Shown here: positions 12,691 to 24,989 of the stretch, piece after piece
Layout of the letters: each line of letters opens with the position of its first letter
Numbering within the stretch: position 1 is the first letter of the stretch
DNA from: Kuschelorhynchus macadamiae
Lineage: Eukaryota; Arthropoda; Insecta; Coleoptera; Curculionidae
Direction of reading: 5' to 3'
DNA length: 64,000 bases
Assembly: GCA_030620095.1 (NCBI GenBank)
Contig: JAUTXW010002390.1
Location: 352,501-416,500 of the forward strand
The notes under the pieces: model-generated
Told to the model about the DNA's origin: nothing
Seen by the model: only the letters and a program-made list of their open reading frames with translations
The model's database searches: none
Program-made: the position numbers and the translations under genes

Positions 12691-13685
12691 AAAGAAATAA
12701 TGTGAGAAAAGCAATACCCGCCGCTGATTCTCCATGAAACAAGCTTTTAGAATCCTAAGAGCTTATTCAAATCAGCTAAAAAATATCGGAACGACGGATA
12801 TTTAAATATGTTGTCAAAAAAACATTTTGCCGTCCTTCTTGACGAGCAGTTTATACTTCGGGAATAGCGCTAGTGGAAAAGAAAATTGAAATGTCGCTTT
12901 TGATTTAAAAATTATATTTATAAATTCAAATGCCGCTTACGATTTTAAAAAATGGATTTATTTTACTCAGGTTTATCAGTTTCAAATATATACTTTTTCC
13001 AGGATGAAGTATGTCTTATTCAATAATATGTGCTAAACGTGGATTTCCACAGAATTTAATAAATTATGTTTTGATTTATTTAACTTACTTCTCAAGTGAC
13101 TCGTTTCCCAGGATATTTATTTTTCATTTTTCCGTGGTAGTATATTTTATATAATGTATGCTTATTTTGCATGTAGAACTTTCGGAGTTGTCGCTTGTCA
13201 AGGTAAATGCTGGAAATTTGTGTTTTCGGTTTTACCCATTTGTTACTGTCTCGCCTGAATATAGAGAAGGAATATTCATGTTTCCTTAGAGATGAAAAAA
13301 TGCTTTAATATATTGGCCCGAACAAAATGCCTCTCGCTTTTTTCAGTTTCATTCATTCAAGGATATACATTTCAGAAAATTATGAGAACCTGGTTAGGGA
13401 CAGGAATTGAAGAAGAGAATGGAGAAATTGTTTTCGCTCTTTCATCCTTCTTATTTTCCGTACTTCTGGACCTCTTTATTATTCTTTGCAAGGATTTTGG
13501 TAAAGTGTACTTTTCGCCGTAAAGGGATCTTTAGTCTTTTTTAACAAAATGTAAGAGATAACGTAATATGTTAACTAACATATTATTAGAGACGATGTAA
13601 TTCCTATTGCGTTTTACTTTCAATAATAAAAGAAGTTGCATTAAGGGGAAAATACAGAGAAAGCTAATTTAATATTTTATTTCTT
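12691..13685. other. AT-rich DNA, unassigned
   Basis: An open frame at 13292-13522 plus (76 codons) has a hydrophobic C-terminal half but no recognised family. A short perfect inverted repeat with 10-bp arms (taatatgtta / taacatatta) lies at about 13565-13587. Confidence 0.3.
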
Positions 13686-13714
13686 TTGCCGCGATGCCTC
13701 GACACGAGACAAAT

Positions 13715-13820
13715 TTTGTACTCTCATCTCGTCTCGTCTCCACCTTATCTCGTCTCGTCTCGACACTCGAGAACAAACGAAACGAGAATAAAGGGGTCGG
13801 ATCTCGTCTCGACTTTAAGT
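13715..13820. repeat. TCTCG/CTCGT short-unit repeat patch
   Basis: Clusters of 'ctcgtctcgtctc' occur at about 13727, 13750 and 13802 among the complementary 'cgagac'/'cgagaa' motifs. This looks like a degenerate 5-bp tandem repeat of higher GC than its surroundings. Confidence 0.7.
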
Positions 13821-14074
13821 GAAAGAAATTCTCACCTCATAGATATAAATAAATACGTCTTTCCATTTCTGTCAAAGGATCAATAAAATTCATCAGATTT
13901 AGTTTACTAAAATACTACATAGCAAAATTTTACCAAATTTTGGATTTTTTCTAAAACAGAACTTTTCTAGACAATGAAATGTCTTTTTATATTTTTTATT
14001 GATTTTAAATTTACATTTTGATTGTGCCTTTTAATGTATTTTAATTTAAATAATAAGCTTGATAGTACCAATTT

Positions 14075-14950
14075 TTACAAAAAAAAATCTACAACCACTT
14101 GAAAAAATTTCAGATGTTTAACAATATTATTATTCATTTTATTTGTTTTAACACATAGCAAATTGCTGGTTTTTGAACCATCAGTGTAAATGATTGTGGG
14201 TTTATTAAAATTGTTATTGTAATCAAATAATATGCTTTTAAATGTTTGTTGTGTACCAATCATATCCAATGGATATGTTGGTATATGTACTTCTGGGATG
14301 GTAAATATCGTTTTAAAGTGAATATTATACAGGCATTTGCAATTGGTTATTTAGTAATTTAGAAGATCGAGATTTTTGCATTCTTCGAAGCCAAATGCTG
14401 TGGAAGGAGAATTTTTCTTTGCCCAATTTGTATTAGTTAGGTGTAAAATAAAAATGTTGTAGATTTTGTTTAATAAAAAGGAATCTTTCAAGTTAAGTTA
14501 AAGGATAAATTTACAGGCTAGATATTCTCATCTAGAAGAAAGAGGCGTCTTAAGTGACTCAGCCAAAAGGCAGTATTTGGAGAAGATCTCATAACTCCCA
14601 AACATATACGCAGTGCCTTAAATTGTAACCTGTCGATTTTTTTCAGGTGCGTATTACTGGCGGAACCATAAAAAAGGCAGCCATAGTCAATTATAGATCT
14701 TATATATGTTCTATAAAAAAAATGCTGTTTGTTGACAGGCTCCCCAGGAAAAGCCACAAACTTGACAAAGAAGGTTAATGCCCTTTTCGGTTCTGCTGAT
14801 AATGTGGGTGATTTGGTCAGCCCAGAGAAGCTTAGTGTCCAGTATAATACCTAGATACTTGAATGATTTTGTAATTGGGAAACAAAGCCCATTAAGTGTA
14901 ATTTGGTTTTGGGAGGGATGTCTCCGCCGAGTAAAAAATTTTGTTCAAAG
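14075..14950 (-). pseudogene. LINE fragment: RT C-terminus to start of RNase H (inverted copy 1)
   Basis: On the minus strand, about 14890-14810 encodes a broken 'KYLGIILD...WADQI' thumb segment. It continues to an open piece at 14757-14518 with 'YRTYIRSIIDYGCLFYGSA' and 'KIDRLQFKALRICLGVMRSSPNTA', the hallmark of jockey/I-type RT C-termini. After frame changes, 14269-14075 holds 'PTIIYTDGSKTSN', the first catalytic motif of the RNase H domain. The copy then ends abruptly. The part at about 14135-14605 is an inverted match of roughly 90% to 16214-16685, by eye. Confidence 0.75.
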
Positions 14951-14989
14951 TGGCGGAACAAAATGGTGGTTAAATGAAATATTTGTTAT

Positions 14990-15560
14990 CGTGAAGAAAT
15001 CGACCTCCCAGGTTTTACATATCTTCACGTTTTATCCTCACTAGACGTCAAAAAACATGTTTTCTCAATTCCGTCGGTTTGTCTGCCTGTCTGACAGCTC
15101 GCGGCATAGCTAAGAAATTAGTTAAATAATTGACTTGAAATGTTGGTCAAAAATTAAGGGTCATAAGGGGATAACCTCGCAACATTTTGAGAAAAATTCA
15201 ATATGGCCGAACAAAAGGGCGACGTTACATATAAATAAACTGGGAACATTTTAGTACGAATTCAAGTTGGGGGAACAAATAAGATGTTTAAAAAATCAAC
15301 GTAAAAAAACTTCTTTGCAAAAAAATTAAATGCGCTTAAAGGATAAACGAATTTAAACTGGCGGTCAATAAATCAGTGTATAAACTACTTATTCAACTTC
15401 TTTTAAATTATGCACAAACATCAAGTATGGCATACGAAGTATATATTGGTGCGATTCCATATGACAGAACAAAATGGCGCGATGGCGTTAAAATTTTTTT
15501 TGAAAAGACAGTATTTTATGTATATGTCTTACTAAATGCTATACGGAACTAAATTGGGTC
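14990..15560 (+). repeat. Copy of the GTCTGTC-head / AATGGCGG-unit repeat family
   Basis: The head module begins near 14990 ('atcgtgaagaaatcgacctccc', 'tcttcacgtttta'), followed by 'cgtcaaaaaacatgttttct' and gtctgcctgtctgaca. Units then contain 'tcaatatggccgaacaaaa', 'caagttgggggaacaaa' and 'tatgacagaacaaaatggcg'. No coding capacity. Confidence 0.65.
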
Positions 15561-16195
15561 AATATTCCTAATAAAAGGAAATATTCATAACGAAGGTAGT
15601 TTAGGATAATTACCGATTTTAGTAGAGTATTTTATAGTTCTATCTACTAAAATAAAGCTTGCAGACCACTTTCAATATAACAGGAAACTTGTACATTGAT
15701 ATTTTTATTATCGAGTAAACAGGAGGTACTTGTTTTAAAACTTGTATAATATTGCCGTTGGAAGTAAGAATCAGAATAAAATTAAATGCTTTTTAAAAGC
15801 AAACTGTCAATAGATTTTTTTTTAATCCATAATATTTTTTTTCTTATTACACTCTGCCTCAAAATTGAAAATAACCAAGAATTATTTCGGAAATTGCTTT
15901 TCCTCTACATGTTAAGGCTTGGCTAATAAACATCACTAATTTTTCTATAAAAAAAAATGAACATGTTAATAATTTTCATTACTAGTTGACTCGATTGAAT
16001 TTTCACACGCTAAAAGAAAGAAAAAAACCATTAGACCGGATGATTTTCCTTAAAATGTATCTGTTAAATATACTGCCAAAATAGGAACTAACTAGCTCTA
16101 GTAGAAGAAAAATCCGGATCAAAAGTTAACAAATCGAAAAAATAAATACATCTATTAATGATAAATCTTGTAGACCAATTTTCAATTTTCAGGTG
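15561..16195. other. Spacer between inverted LINE copies
   Basis: AT-rich, with no readable coding motif. Confidence 0.35.
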
Positions 16196-16199
16196 TAGT

Positions 16200-17715
16200 G
16201 TTATATTACTGTTATATTATGCGTATATGTTTGGGAGTTATGAGATCTTCTCCAAATACTGCCGTCTTGACTGAGTCACTTGAGACGCCTCTTTCTTATA
16301 GAAGAGAATATCTAGAATCTAGCCTGTAAATTTATTCTTAAACTTAACTTGAAAGATTCAGTTTTATTAAACAAAATCTACAACATTTTTATTTTACACC
16401 TAACTAATACATCTTGGGCAAAGAAAAATTTGCCGCCCACAGCAGTTGGCTTCGAAGAATGCAAAAATCTCGATCTTCTAAATTACCAAATAACCAACTA
16501 CAAATGCCTGTATAATATTTACTTAAAACGATTTTTACCATCCCAGAAATACATATACCAACATATCCATTGGATATGATTGGTACACAATAAACATTTA
16601 AAAGCATATTATTTGATTACACTAGCAATTTTAATAAATCCACAATCATTTACACTGACGGTTCAAAAACCAACAATTTGCTATGTTGAGCGAATTATCA
16701 ATTTACACTGTCATTGAATCCCAACTTAAGTATATTTTCAGCAGAAGCTGCAGCTATTTACCATGCCATCAAATGGGCTTTATCTAACAACTATCAATCA
16801 GTTTTAAAAAACCTTTCAACATTTTATTGTACATCCTGCATGTACCCTAATACGTTTATTGTAGAAATTCTAGATCTTATTCGAGAAGCAAAGATGAAAA
16901 ATTTTGAAATTAGGTTTTTATGGAGTAAAGCGCATTCTGGAATATGTGATGGTAACGAAAAGGCAGATTGTCTAGCAAAAACTACCCACTTAAAAAGTAC
17001 ACATTTTGATAATCATATTATCATTACCGATTTATTCCACTTAATTTCAAAGAACATTTACAAAAAATGGGATCAACAATGGAAAAATTTTGACAGGAAT
17101 CAAATGCTTTTTACTACAAAGTACATCAGAATATCCCAACAAGACACTGGTATTATAATAAATAAATCCCTAGAAAAGTCGTGTCTTCAATAATCCGCAT
17201 AAAACTTAATCACGGAAGATTTCCTAGTAACCTATATAAAATCGGTATAAAAGGTGACTCCTTCTGCACATGTGGAGAATACGGTGATTTGAATCACATA
17301 TTTTTTAATGGTAGACTATATCAGCATTACTCCAATATACTTATGAATTTACTCTTGAAAAATAAATTTTCCCTTCCAATTTGGCTTCCCGACGTATTAG
17401 CTTCCAATAATGCTAGCATACTAATACAATTACACCTTTTTTAAGAAATATAAATATTAATATTTAATTTTTCTTACTTTTTATTCATAAATAGTTTAGA
17501 TATTAATGTGATAATCCTAAATCCTTCACTTATATGTTATCCTTTTTTAGTGGTCCTCTTTGTTTGTCTAATACAAAAGTCGTCCAGACGGATCGCTGGG
17601 CGTGAAGTGTGTATCCCTTCGTTTTACATGTTCAGGTTTTACTTATTTTAAATTTATTTTTTACTTCCTTCTTTTATTTAAGTGGTCTTAAATTAAATTA
17701 AATTGATCTAATTAC
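16200..17715 (+). pseudogene. LINE fragment with RNase H and C-terminal domain (inverted copy 2)
   Basis: This is the same family as the minus-strand copy at 14075-14950, but it extends further 3'. After a 5'-truncated RT tail (about 16210-16330), 'IIYTDGSKT' at about 16643 opens an RNase H domain. An open piece (16714-17193) carries 'FSAEAAAIYHAIKWAL', with the conserved Glu, then 'FLWSKAHSGICDGNEKADCLAK', with the His and final Asp. After a frame change the 87-residue piece at 17181-17444 has 'IRIKLNHGRFPSNLYKIG' and a Cys/His cluster 'CTCGEYGDLNHIFF', typical of the region after RNase H. About 270 bp of 3' UTR-like sequence ends near an AATTA-rich run at 17690-17712. In-frame stops make it a pseudogene. 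Confidence 0.8.
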
Positions 17716-19230
17716 TTACGGTCCTTTTAAAAAGGTATAAATAGAATTCCGTGGCTAAAACACTTTGTTTATAAGGCCAATTTCAAAAAAAAATTGTAAT
17801 AACTAGATAATAATAATTTATGTAACCAAGTGCCCTAAGAAATTTTTAAATTTTGAACCGCAATCACAGAATGAAAAAAAAACCTTAATGCATAAGTTAC
17901 ATGAAAAATTTGGTTTACGACTATTTTATTTTACAAAAAAAATGAGCAGCTTACGATAATTTTCGACAGACATTGCAATAAATCAAAAATATAAACAATA
18001 AACTAGATACTTCTTTGTTTTCCAATAATGTTGTAAACGAACGCATTTTTCTTATAACGAGTTCGCAATATAAGACAAAGTTCAGATTCAGTTTTATATT
18101 TCTATTATAAGTGTATATTTAATTTAAAATATTTCCGCAAAATTTAATACAGATTAACATTGTATGAGTTAAAGTGTATTATTTATTATAATAATAATTT
18201 GATACAATGTACTTACATGCCCAGGGTCAAGATATTTACACGATGTAATATACTGGTTAATGGTTTTTAAACTTATATGATTTCAGCAATCTAATAATTT
18301 TAATTAACTTTTATATAAATAATGTTAACTCACTAAAATAAAACCCAAAAATCTCCAGCTAGCCACAATAGGTGAAAATAAACATATCGAATTTGACTTT
18401 TGTGTGCTTTAAAGAACCTGATTAAAAAATATACAAATCAAAAGCCTATCTTTCAATGGCGACACACCGTAATATAAATAATATTTTTAGTCCATTGTGA
18501 CCCCCTTTTGTCATTTTATTAATTGATTTTATTTTTTTACACTTATCATAAGAATATATTTTTTGCATCAAAATGAATGAAATATTGTATACCTTATATA
18601 ACGATTTAAAAATTAATATATAATTTTTGCTTTACTGTTCAAGCAACCTGGGGGAGGGGACAATCATAATTTAATCGAAGAACCTTTCAGAACGAAAATC
18701 TATATTCAACTGACTATTTATTCTTTTCGCATCTTTCGATAACATAAAAATCTAATAACATGTAACAAAAACAAAATAATAATCGTTTAAGCCCTTCCAA
18801 GGCTATTTATTGCGTTATTATATTTGTCAGGCAATTGAAGGTATCGATACAAAAATAGATAAATTATTCCTGTGGTATCAGTACATACCTAATCTTTGTC
18901 ATTAGCCTATTTTGGTCAAGATTACCTATACACCGGAAGAAAAGTGGGGGTCAATTTATAAACGCCGTTTTTTAAATATTGAAATATTTATTCTATAAAA
19001 TAAAAATATTACAACAGATAGCCCCTGAAGAGCTCAAACTTTTAGCAAAAATAAATGTCAAAAAGTTATTATATCAATTTATTTAATAACATGTTGAAGT
19101 ACCCACTGAGCAAGATGTTTGATAGAAACTCTATAGTCAGTACTGTTATGATTATTTTATAAAAATTGTTATTATATGTAGTGATAAAATTACGTATTGT
19201 GACTATTCAAACTTATCAAACAAAGGGTTC
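17716..19230. other. AT-rich DNA with no identified feature
   Basis: No motif, long open frame or repeat partner is visible. Confidence 0.4.
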
Positions 19231-19235
19231 GAAGG

Positions 19236-19700
19236 CTATTCAAACAAAAGTTTAGAATACATTTCCCAGGGACTAGCATCCCGGCAGAGTGCGAGGAGAC
19301 AAGACAAGGCCCTAATTTTTAGATAAGCAAGAGCTTCTTCCGGGGTATACTTGATAGGTTTTACAGTGGAGCTGCTTATTACCCGTTCGATTTTTGTAGC
19401 TCTTTCGGGTGAATGTTTCGAAACTTCTTGAAATGTTTTTACTAAATACATTTATTTGACCGGAAAATTTTTCTAGCAACGAATGTAATCTCTTCAGTAG
19501 AATATTGTTCTAACGTTGATTGCCAAGATCCGTGAAAGGCTTACAAGGTCTGCCTTAGCTTGTCCCGTGCTATTGTTGACTATGAATTTGATAGAACATA
19601 CGAGTATAACCGACTGTTTCAACCACTTTTGGTGTATTTTTTCGAATACTGTGCGTATACTTTACACTGTTTCTATATTTTCGCCACAGAATAATTGAAA
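19236..19700 (-). pseudogene. Weak transposon-derived fragment (unassigned)
   Basis: A 71-codon minus-strand open piece includes 'YTPEEALAYLKIRALS'. This resembles the EEAL...L segment seen in the Transib transposase of this same window ('YSGEEALGLYIDLGLT'). The similarity is short and could be coincidental. The upstream frames are broken. Confidence 0.25.
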
Positions 19701-20094
19701 TCTCTAACCATTTCCACTGTTCTATTATACTATATATCATCGTTGCCATTTTATCTTAAATTCAGCGTATTCATAACAAATCGCAAATTTTTTATTTCGA
19801 TTTTATTTGGGTAAACAAGCAAGCAAGGTCGTGAATGATGAAGTTTTAATCTTGTAAGCGTTGAACTTTACGTTACAATTAAAAGTTGTCACCGTTACTA
19901 TATAACTCCGACTATTTATTAGGTCTCATACAAATTTTATAACTTATAATTTATTCTTCATTATTATAAAAAAAAAATAAAAGTCAAGTGCATGGCATAC
20001 ATTTAAATAAGTTCATGATTACGTCGACAACATAGCGTCGAAATACTGACTGACGTCGGGACCATCCGTCCCGACGTCCTGAACCGGAGGGTTT

Positions 20095-20915
20095 CCTAGT
20101 TACCATATAAGATCAGGTAATTCCAATCAGAATTTACTTAAAATATATAACGAAAGATGCCACAGTGGTAAATGACAGTGCAGGTATGGATGTTGGATGT
20201 CAGAGACCATACAACATGTCACAGGGGTATGTCAAAATGTTCGCTGCGTGTGAATACAAGTTGAGACACGATGCATTATCCAAAACTCGCACCAGAAACT
20301 AGGAGAGAAATTACAGCTCTCGCAGGAACAAAGAGTGCCATTTTATACGTACAACCCTGAGCCAATTTTAGAAAATAATCTATACAAATTCTATGGGGAC
20401 TGTACTATTTTGACAGACCAAACTAGCATTTATAATAGACCAGATCTTTTTCTTGTAGATAAAAGGGCAAAATAACAACTTTGATAGAGGCCGCTATACC
20501 GAATACTCATAATTTACGTCAGAAGTATGCAGAGAAGATTGAAAAATATCGTGACTTAGAGGAACAGATCATGAGACAGTGGGGAATGAAGGGCGTCCGA
20601 ACACTGCCTTTCATTATGTCAGCGACAGGAGTTATCCCAAAAAACTTGCTCCAGATCATTAAGGAACTTGACCTTAATGAACGTCTTTTTCTGGCCATGC
20701 AACAGGCAGTGCTACTCGCGACATCCCGAGTAATTTGTTTATGTGTCACTTAAAAAACAAATCACCAAAATGAGCCCAATAACACGGAAAGGGTCCCACC
20801 AAAGCTCAATCCTTTTGATATGTAAATATCTGGAATGAGTGAATGTTCCCCTCTGTTTAGAGAGGGAGTGCGGATGCCATTCGGAATTAAAAAAAATATA
20901 TTAATAATAATAATA
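20095..20915 (+). pseudogene. R2-type LINE 3' end: CCHC zinc motif plus restriction-like endonuclease
   Basis: Near 20179 the plus strand reads C-RYG-C-WMSETIQ-H-VTGV-C, a C-x3-C-x7-H-x4-C zinc motif. About 90 codons later comes 'IYNRPDLFLVD' then, after a stop, 'TLIEAAIP' and 'KYAEKIEKYRDLE'. This is the spacing of the PD-(D/E)xK-like endonuclease that ends R2/R4/NeSL-type LINEs. The last 90 codons (20481-20753) are open and include 'MSATGVIPKNL'. A 3' UTR of about 140 bp ends in a (TAA)n tail at about 20897-20915. The RT itself is missing (5' truncation). A stop or frame change near 20470 breaks the endonuclease. The clade is uncertain. Confidence 0.65.
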
Positions 20916-21039
20916 AGTATAAACTAATTAAGACATTGAAATACATTATAATTTATAGAATTTGTATAAAGTTATTACTAAATAAATATATGTATATACA
21001 GTGTGAACATAAATTAAAGAAAATGTTGATTAATTATTT

Positions 21040-22478
21040 GCTAATGCAAAAAAAAATCGATAAAATTCTCGGACACGAACATAATAAATGTCATCTGCGC
21101 TTTTTTTTGAAAAAAAATTTATGCAGGTTGACTCATGTAAAGGAAAATTTATTTAGGTAAATGGAAACTCCATATTTTATATCAGTTCTGTAATTTCCAA
21201 GACAAGAAAGTTTCAAAAACATATAAGACTTATGGTCTTAAGTGGATAGTTTCGTAGTTACAGAGGGATTAGAAAAAACCTTAATAAAAACATTTTAATT
21301 TAATATTTAATAACATAAAAAACAAATAAATTTTTTATTTAATTGTTGCAATGATTTTCATTCTTCTGCCTGACAATACCCAAAGCGACAAATGAACTCT
21401 CGTTGAATTCTTCCTATAGTTCCTTCTAAACTATTCCTGCCTTCCGTTGTTATTCTATTTTTAAACATTTAATATTGTCAATTCTTGTTTTATAAACAAC
21501 ATTTTTCAAGTAACCCCATAAGAAAATAATGCAATGGTGTGAGATCGGGGGTCTTTGGCGGCCATTCAATATCCACATCTCCCAATCTACTAATTTGAAA
21601 AAATACTGTCGAATTTCTGCTCCATAATATGGCGATGCTCCGGCATGTTGGAACTACAAGGCTTTATCGTGAACTGCAGAATTACATCTGTAATTATTAA
21701 AAATGTAATCCTCATTACCTCCTCGGTGCATTTCTTTATATTTAATAAATTGTATCATAGCAGGTACCTCATGATCTAAAGCAACTGTGCGCACACTGTT
21801 GTGGAGTTTTCTTCCATAGCCAACAATATATTTATTTTTTTATTCTCCTGCAAAGCTGTGCGGCCTGTCTTGAAAAGATCTTCTACGGAACCCGTTTCTC
21901 GATTTCTGATTTGACAGTTGATCTAGTGAGTGGCCTCTCTGGATACTTAGCAGTGAACAAAATTTAAACTTCTGGTTGAGTTCGAACTCTATTACCACAT
22001 CCAATATTAATAGGATTATCTCTCCTTTGTGTGGAAGATAAACGCATTATAATGAAATAATAATAAAGTATATACAAAAAGTCAAAGTTAATAATAAAAT
22101 TATGACAGTAATAAGGATATTATTCCTAAATACTAAAGTTACAGAAGTGCGATTTCAGGTATCACGGGTAATAACAGAATGACCAATTTTTCTTGAGAAT
22201 ATTTTAACCGCGAATAATTTCATTATTTTATGACGAACCAAAATAAAAAAAAAAAACTAAAAAGTATATTTGAGATTTTTTTTGGCATCATGTAACATAC
22301 GAATGTGTTTTATCTCTTTTAAAGATTATAAATCTGAAATAAAATATTGCCGTTTCCATTTAAAGAAATCGTCGATGATATTATGACACAGCCTGCATAA
22401 AGAAATACTGTCCCAAAAAATGCGCAACTGAAATTATTATATACGTATGGGTTTTTTTTTTGCTTTCACAAATAACGA
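21040..22478 (-). mobile_element. Mariner-like element, copy 1 (minus), with ~200-bp terminal repeats
   Basis: The segment at about 21046-21256 is an inverted match to about 22265-22475. Landmarks are gcaaaaaaaa, 'tttatgcagg', 'aaatggaaac' and 'ttttatatcag'. The same terminal sequence occurs, again inverted, around a second copy at 23.7-25.0 kb. The exact ends are blurred by divergence. Confidence 0.65.
21345..22047 (-). pseudogene. Mariner/Tc1-like transposase remnant in copy 1
   Basis: The minus-strand start at 22047 gives 'MRLSSTQRRDNPINIG', matching the N-terminus of the copy at 24218. A 'STVKSEIEKRVP' segment follows (HTH region). Later, at about 21590-21520, a 'DVDIEWPPKTPDLTP' stretch corresponds to the DDE motif region of these enzymes, followed by a 'KTRIDNIKCLKNRI' tail. 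Numerous frame changes and stops break it. Confidence 0.6.
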
Positions 22479-22495
22479 GTTTGTCCCATAAATTA

Positions 22496-23699
22496 CGGAA
22501 CATCCTGCCGAAAAAATTCTGGGACAACAAAATTCTCGTAAAGAGTCTATAAAATCTATTAAGGATAGGTTATCGTTGTTGTCATGGAAGTGAAAAGGTT
22601 AAGCACCAAAATAATAATACTACCTTTTTTAAAAATAAGAGGAGAAATGAAATTAACGTTTATTATTTTAAAATATAACAAAAATAAAAATAAGACTTTT
22701 TAATATTTGGTAGCTGCACCGTTATTATCGATTAATGCTCGCAAACGTTGTGACATGCTTAATACTAGGTTTCTTGTATACTCTTGCGTTATTTGATCCA
22801 TGCAAACGTTTTCTATCGGGTTGATATCTGGGCTTTTCGAAGGCCACGACAGAACACGAATATGATTTTCTTCTAAATACTGTTGAACTGTGTTGGAATA
22901 TAAAATCTTGGCTATATACTGCACCGACTGATGGTATCATAACTTGGTTTAGTATATTGCAATATAGTTGTGCATTGAGTCTTCCCTGTAGTATTTGGTA
23001 AACTCCTGGGCCCCTTGCACTAATCCAGACCAAAAACGTTTATAGAAAAGCGTCCACTTTGATTTGTCTTATGAGTACATTTTTCATCGTATCTCGTACC
23101 GTAATGCGGATTTTTCCATTGTTACACGATTTAAAAGTTTTTTCATCGGAAAATATTACGTTTTCCTACATATTATTTTCATTTATGTATTCATGAGCAA
23201 ATTCTACTCTTCTCCGCTTATTTGCTTCAGTCAAAAATATTTTATTTGCAGCACAGCAACTTTTTATATCCGAACTACGAATTCTACTACGAGCTTTAAC
23301 CAGGAAAATGTGTCTCTTCTTTAGCTTTTATTGGTGTTTCAAGGGGATGATCTCTTAGAAAATTAATTAACTCTATATCTTGAACGTTATTCGAAAAACA
23401 GCACGGTGTTTTTGCTAATTCCCAATTCATCTGCGATGCTTCTTATTTGATGACCATCTCTCAATCGCGTGTAAATAATCGCTTTTTGCTCGGTGGTTAA
23501 CGCGGGCATTTAAATATATATAATTATTTTTTGACAGGTCTGTCGGTCACAAAATTTATCAAACTAATAACTTCAAAACAAGTTAATAGTCCGCTGTGGC
23601 AGTTTTTTTTCGGCACCTGAAACCAAGAACTTTTTCCTAAAAGTCTAGATGCTAAAAAGATACCTCTTTGTCACAGAATTTTTACAGCAGGATGGTACA
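22496..23699 (-). mobile_element. Complete Tc1-like element inserted between mariner copies
   Basis: The two ends share catcctgccgaaaaaattct / inverse at 22501-22527 and 23669-23695 (3-4 mismatches in 27). They are bounded by TA dinucleotides at 22494-22495 and 23700-23701, the TA target of Tc1/mariner elements. The length of about 1.2 kb is normal for Tc1. The transposase lies on the minus strand within. Confidence 0.8.
22700..23509 (-). pseudogene. Tc1-like transposase, frameshifted
   Basis: The start at 23509 gives 'MPALTTEQKAIIYTRLRDG' then 'IADELGISKNTV', a paired-like helix-turn-helix. After degraded sequence, 23033-22725 reads 'MVWISARGPGVYQILQGRLNAQ' (the 'MVWG.I...G...' block before the second Asp). 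In another frame, 22924-22700 reads 'HIRVLSWPSKSPDINPIENV', the block holding the last acidic residue (DD34E type, here E of 'PIENV'). At least two frame changes make it inactive. Confidence 0.8.
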
Positions 23700-23724
23700 T
23701 ACAATATATGAAACAATTTCATAT

Positions 23725-24985
23725 TTGTTAAAACAAAAAAAAGAAACGGCAAAATCCGCGGCCACGTATATAATAATTCTAGTTGCGATTTTTTTGAAAC
23801 AATATGTTATTTTACTCACGTACTCAGAAAAAGAATATTTCAAAAACTATAAAGCACGTATGGCCTTGAGTGGGTAGTTTCGGTACATTTTATTTTCAAA
23901 TTTTATTCTTCTGCCTGACAAAAAAGATTACAGTCTTATTGTATAATTTTTTTAAATAAGTGTATTTCATATGTAACATGTCTAAAAAAACTTTTCAATA
24001 ATACTTATGTTTTTTTTTATCTTGATACCGCAAAAAATAATAAAATTATTAGCGTTTAAAATGTTATCACGAAAATTTGACTATACTGTACATACACGTA
24101 ATACTTTAAATTGCACTTAGTTGACTGTTTTGCAATTATGGTATATGGTAGTGACATTATGCCCTCATAATTATTAGCTTTGACTTTTTATAAGTACCTT
24201 GCTTTTATTTTATTATAATGCGTTTATTTCCCACGCAAAGGATAGAAAGCCTTATGATAACTGGATATGGTAATGAGTTCGAATTCAACAAAAAGTTTTC
24301 GTTTTATTTGGTGCTCAGCATCCGGAGACACCAATCACTAGAAACGTTGATGGTAAAATTAAAAAAAAAATCGAGAAACGGGTTTTGGTAGAAGATCTGA
24401 CTGGAAGAAAATCTACAACACAACGATGAAAACTTGTAATTTGAACAAGACGGAGCATCGCCACATATGCAGGAGAAGAAGGCAGTATATTTTTCGAGAA
24501 GTAGATTGGAAGACGTGGAAATAAATGGCCCCCAAAGCCCTCGACCTCATACCATTGAACGTTTTCTTGTACGGTCACTTGAAAAATGTTGTTTTTAAGA
24601 CAAGGCCTAAAATATTGAATATATAAAAGATAGAAAACAACAGAATGCAGGAATATTTTAGAAAAAACCATAGGAAATCAACAACAAACGAAATAATTAA
24701 TGTTTTTTTTATGTTCTTAAATGTTTAAATAAAATATACTAAATAAACTACAAAACTATCCACTTAAGATAAAAAGTGTTTGATATTTTTAAAAGCATAT
24801 TTTCATTGAAATTACAGATCTGAAATAAAATATGGAGGTTCTGTTTAAAAAATCGCCCATGACGTCATATCTACTACATACCTACAATACTTTATTATAT
24901 AACCTGTATAATAAAATATTGTTTCAAAAACTGCACAACTGAAAATTATTATGTACGAAGATTTCTCCGATTTTTTTTTTGCGTT
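23725..24985 (+). mobile_element. Mariner-like element, copy 2 (plus), with long terminal repeats
   Basis: About 23755-23882 ('cacgtatataataattct' through 'gagtgggtagtttcg') is an inverted match to about 24765-24965. It is also the same terminal sequence as the copy at 21.0-22.5 kb. The two copies face away from each other around the Tc1-like element. Confidence 0.6.
24218..24700 (+). pseudogene. Mariner/Tc1-like transposase remnant in copy 2
   Basis: The start at 24218 gives 'MRLFPTQRIESLMITGYGNE', an HTH N-terminus. The frame later breaks. At about 24436 'FEQDGASPHMQ' corresponds to the second catalytic Asp block (QDGAxPH), and 'NGPQSPRPHTIERFLV' to the last block, where the usual PDLTPLD residues are lost. 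The gene is internally deleted (about 480 bp against about 1 kb expected). Confidence 0.65.
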
Positions 24986-24989
24986 AGTT

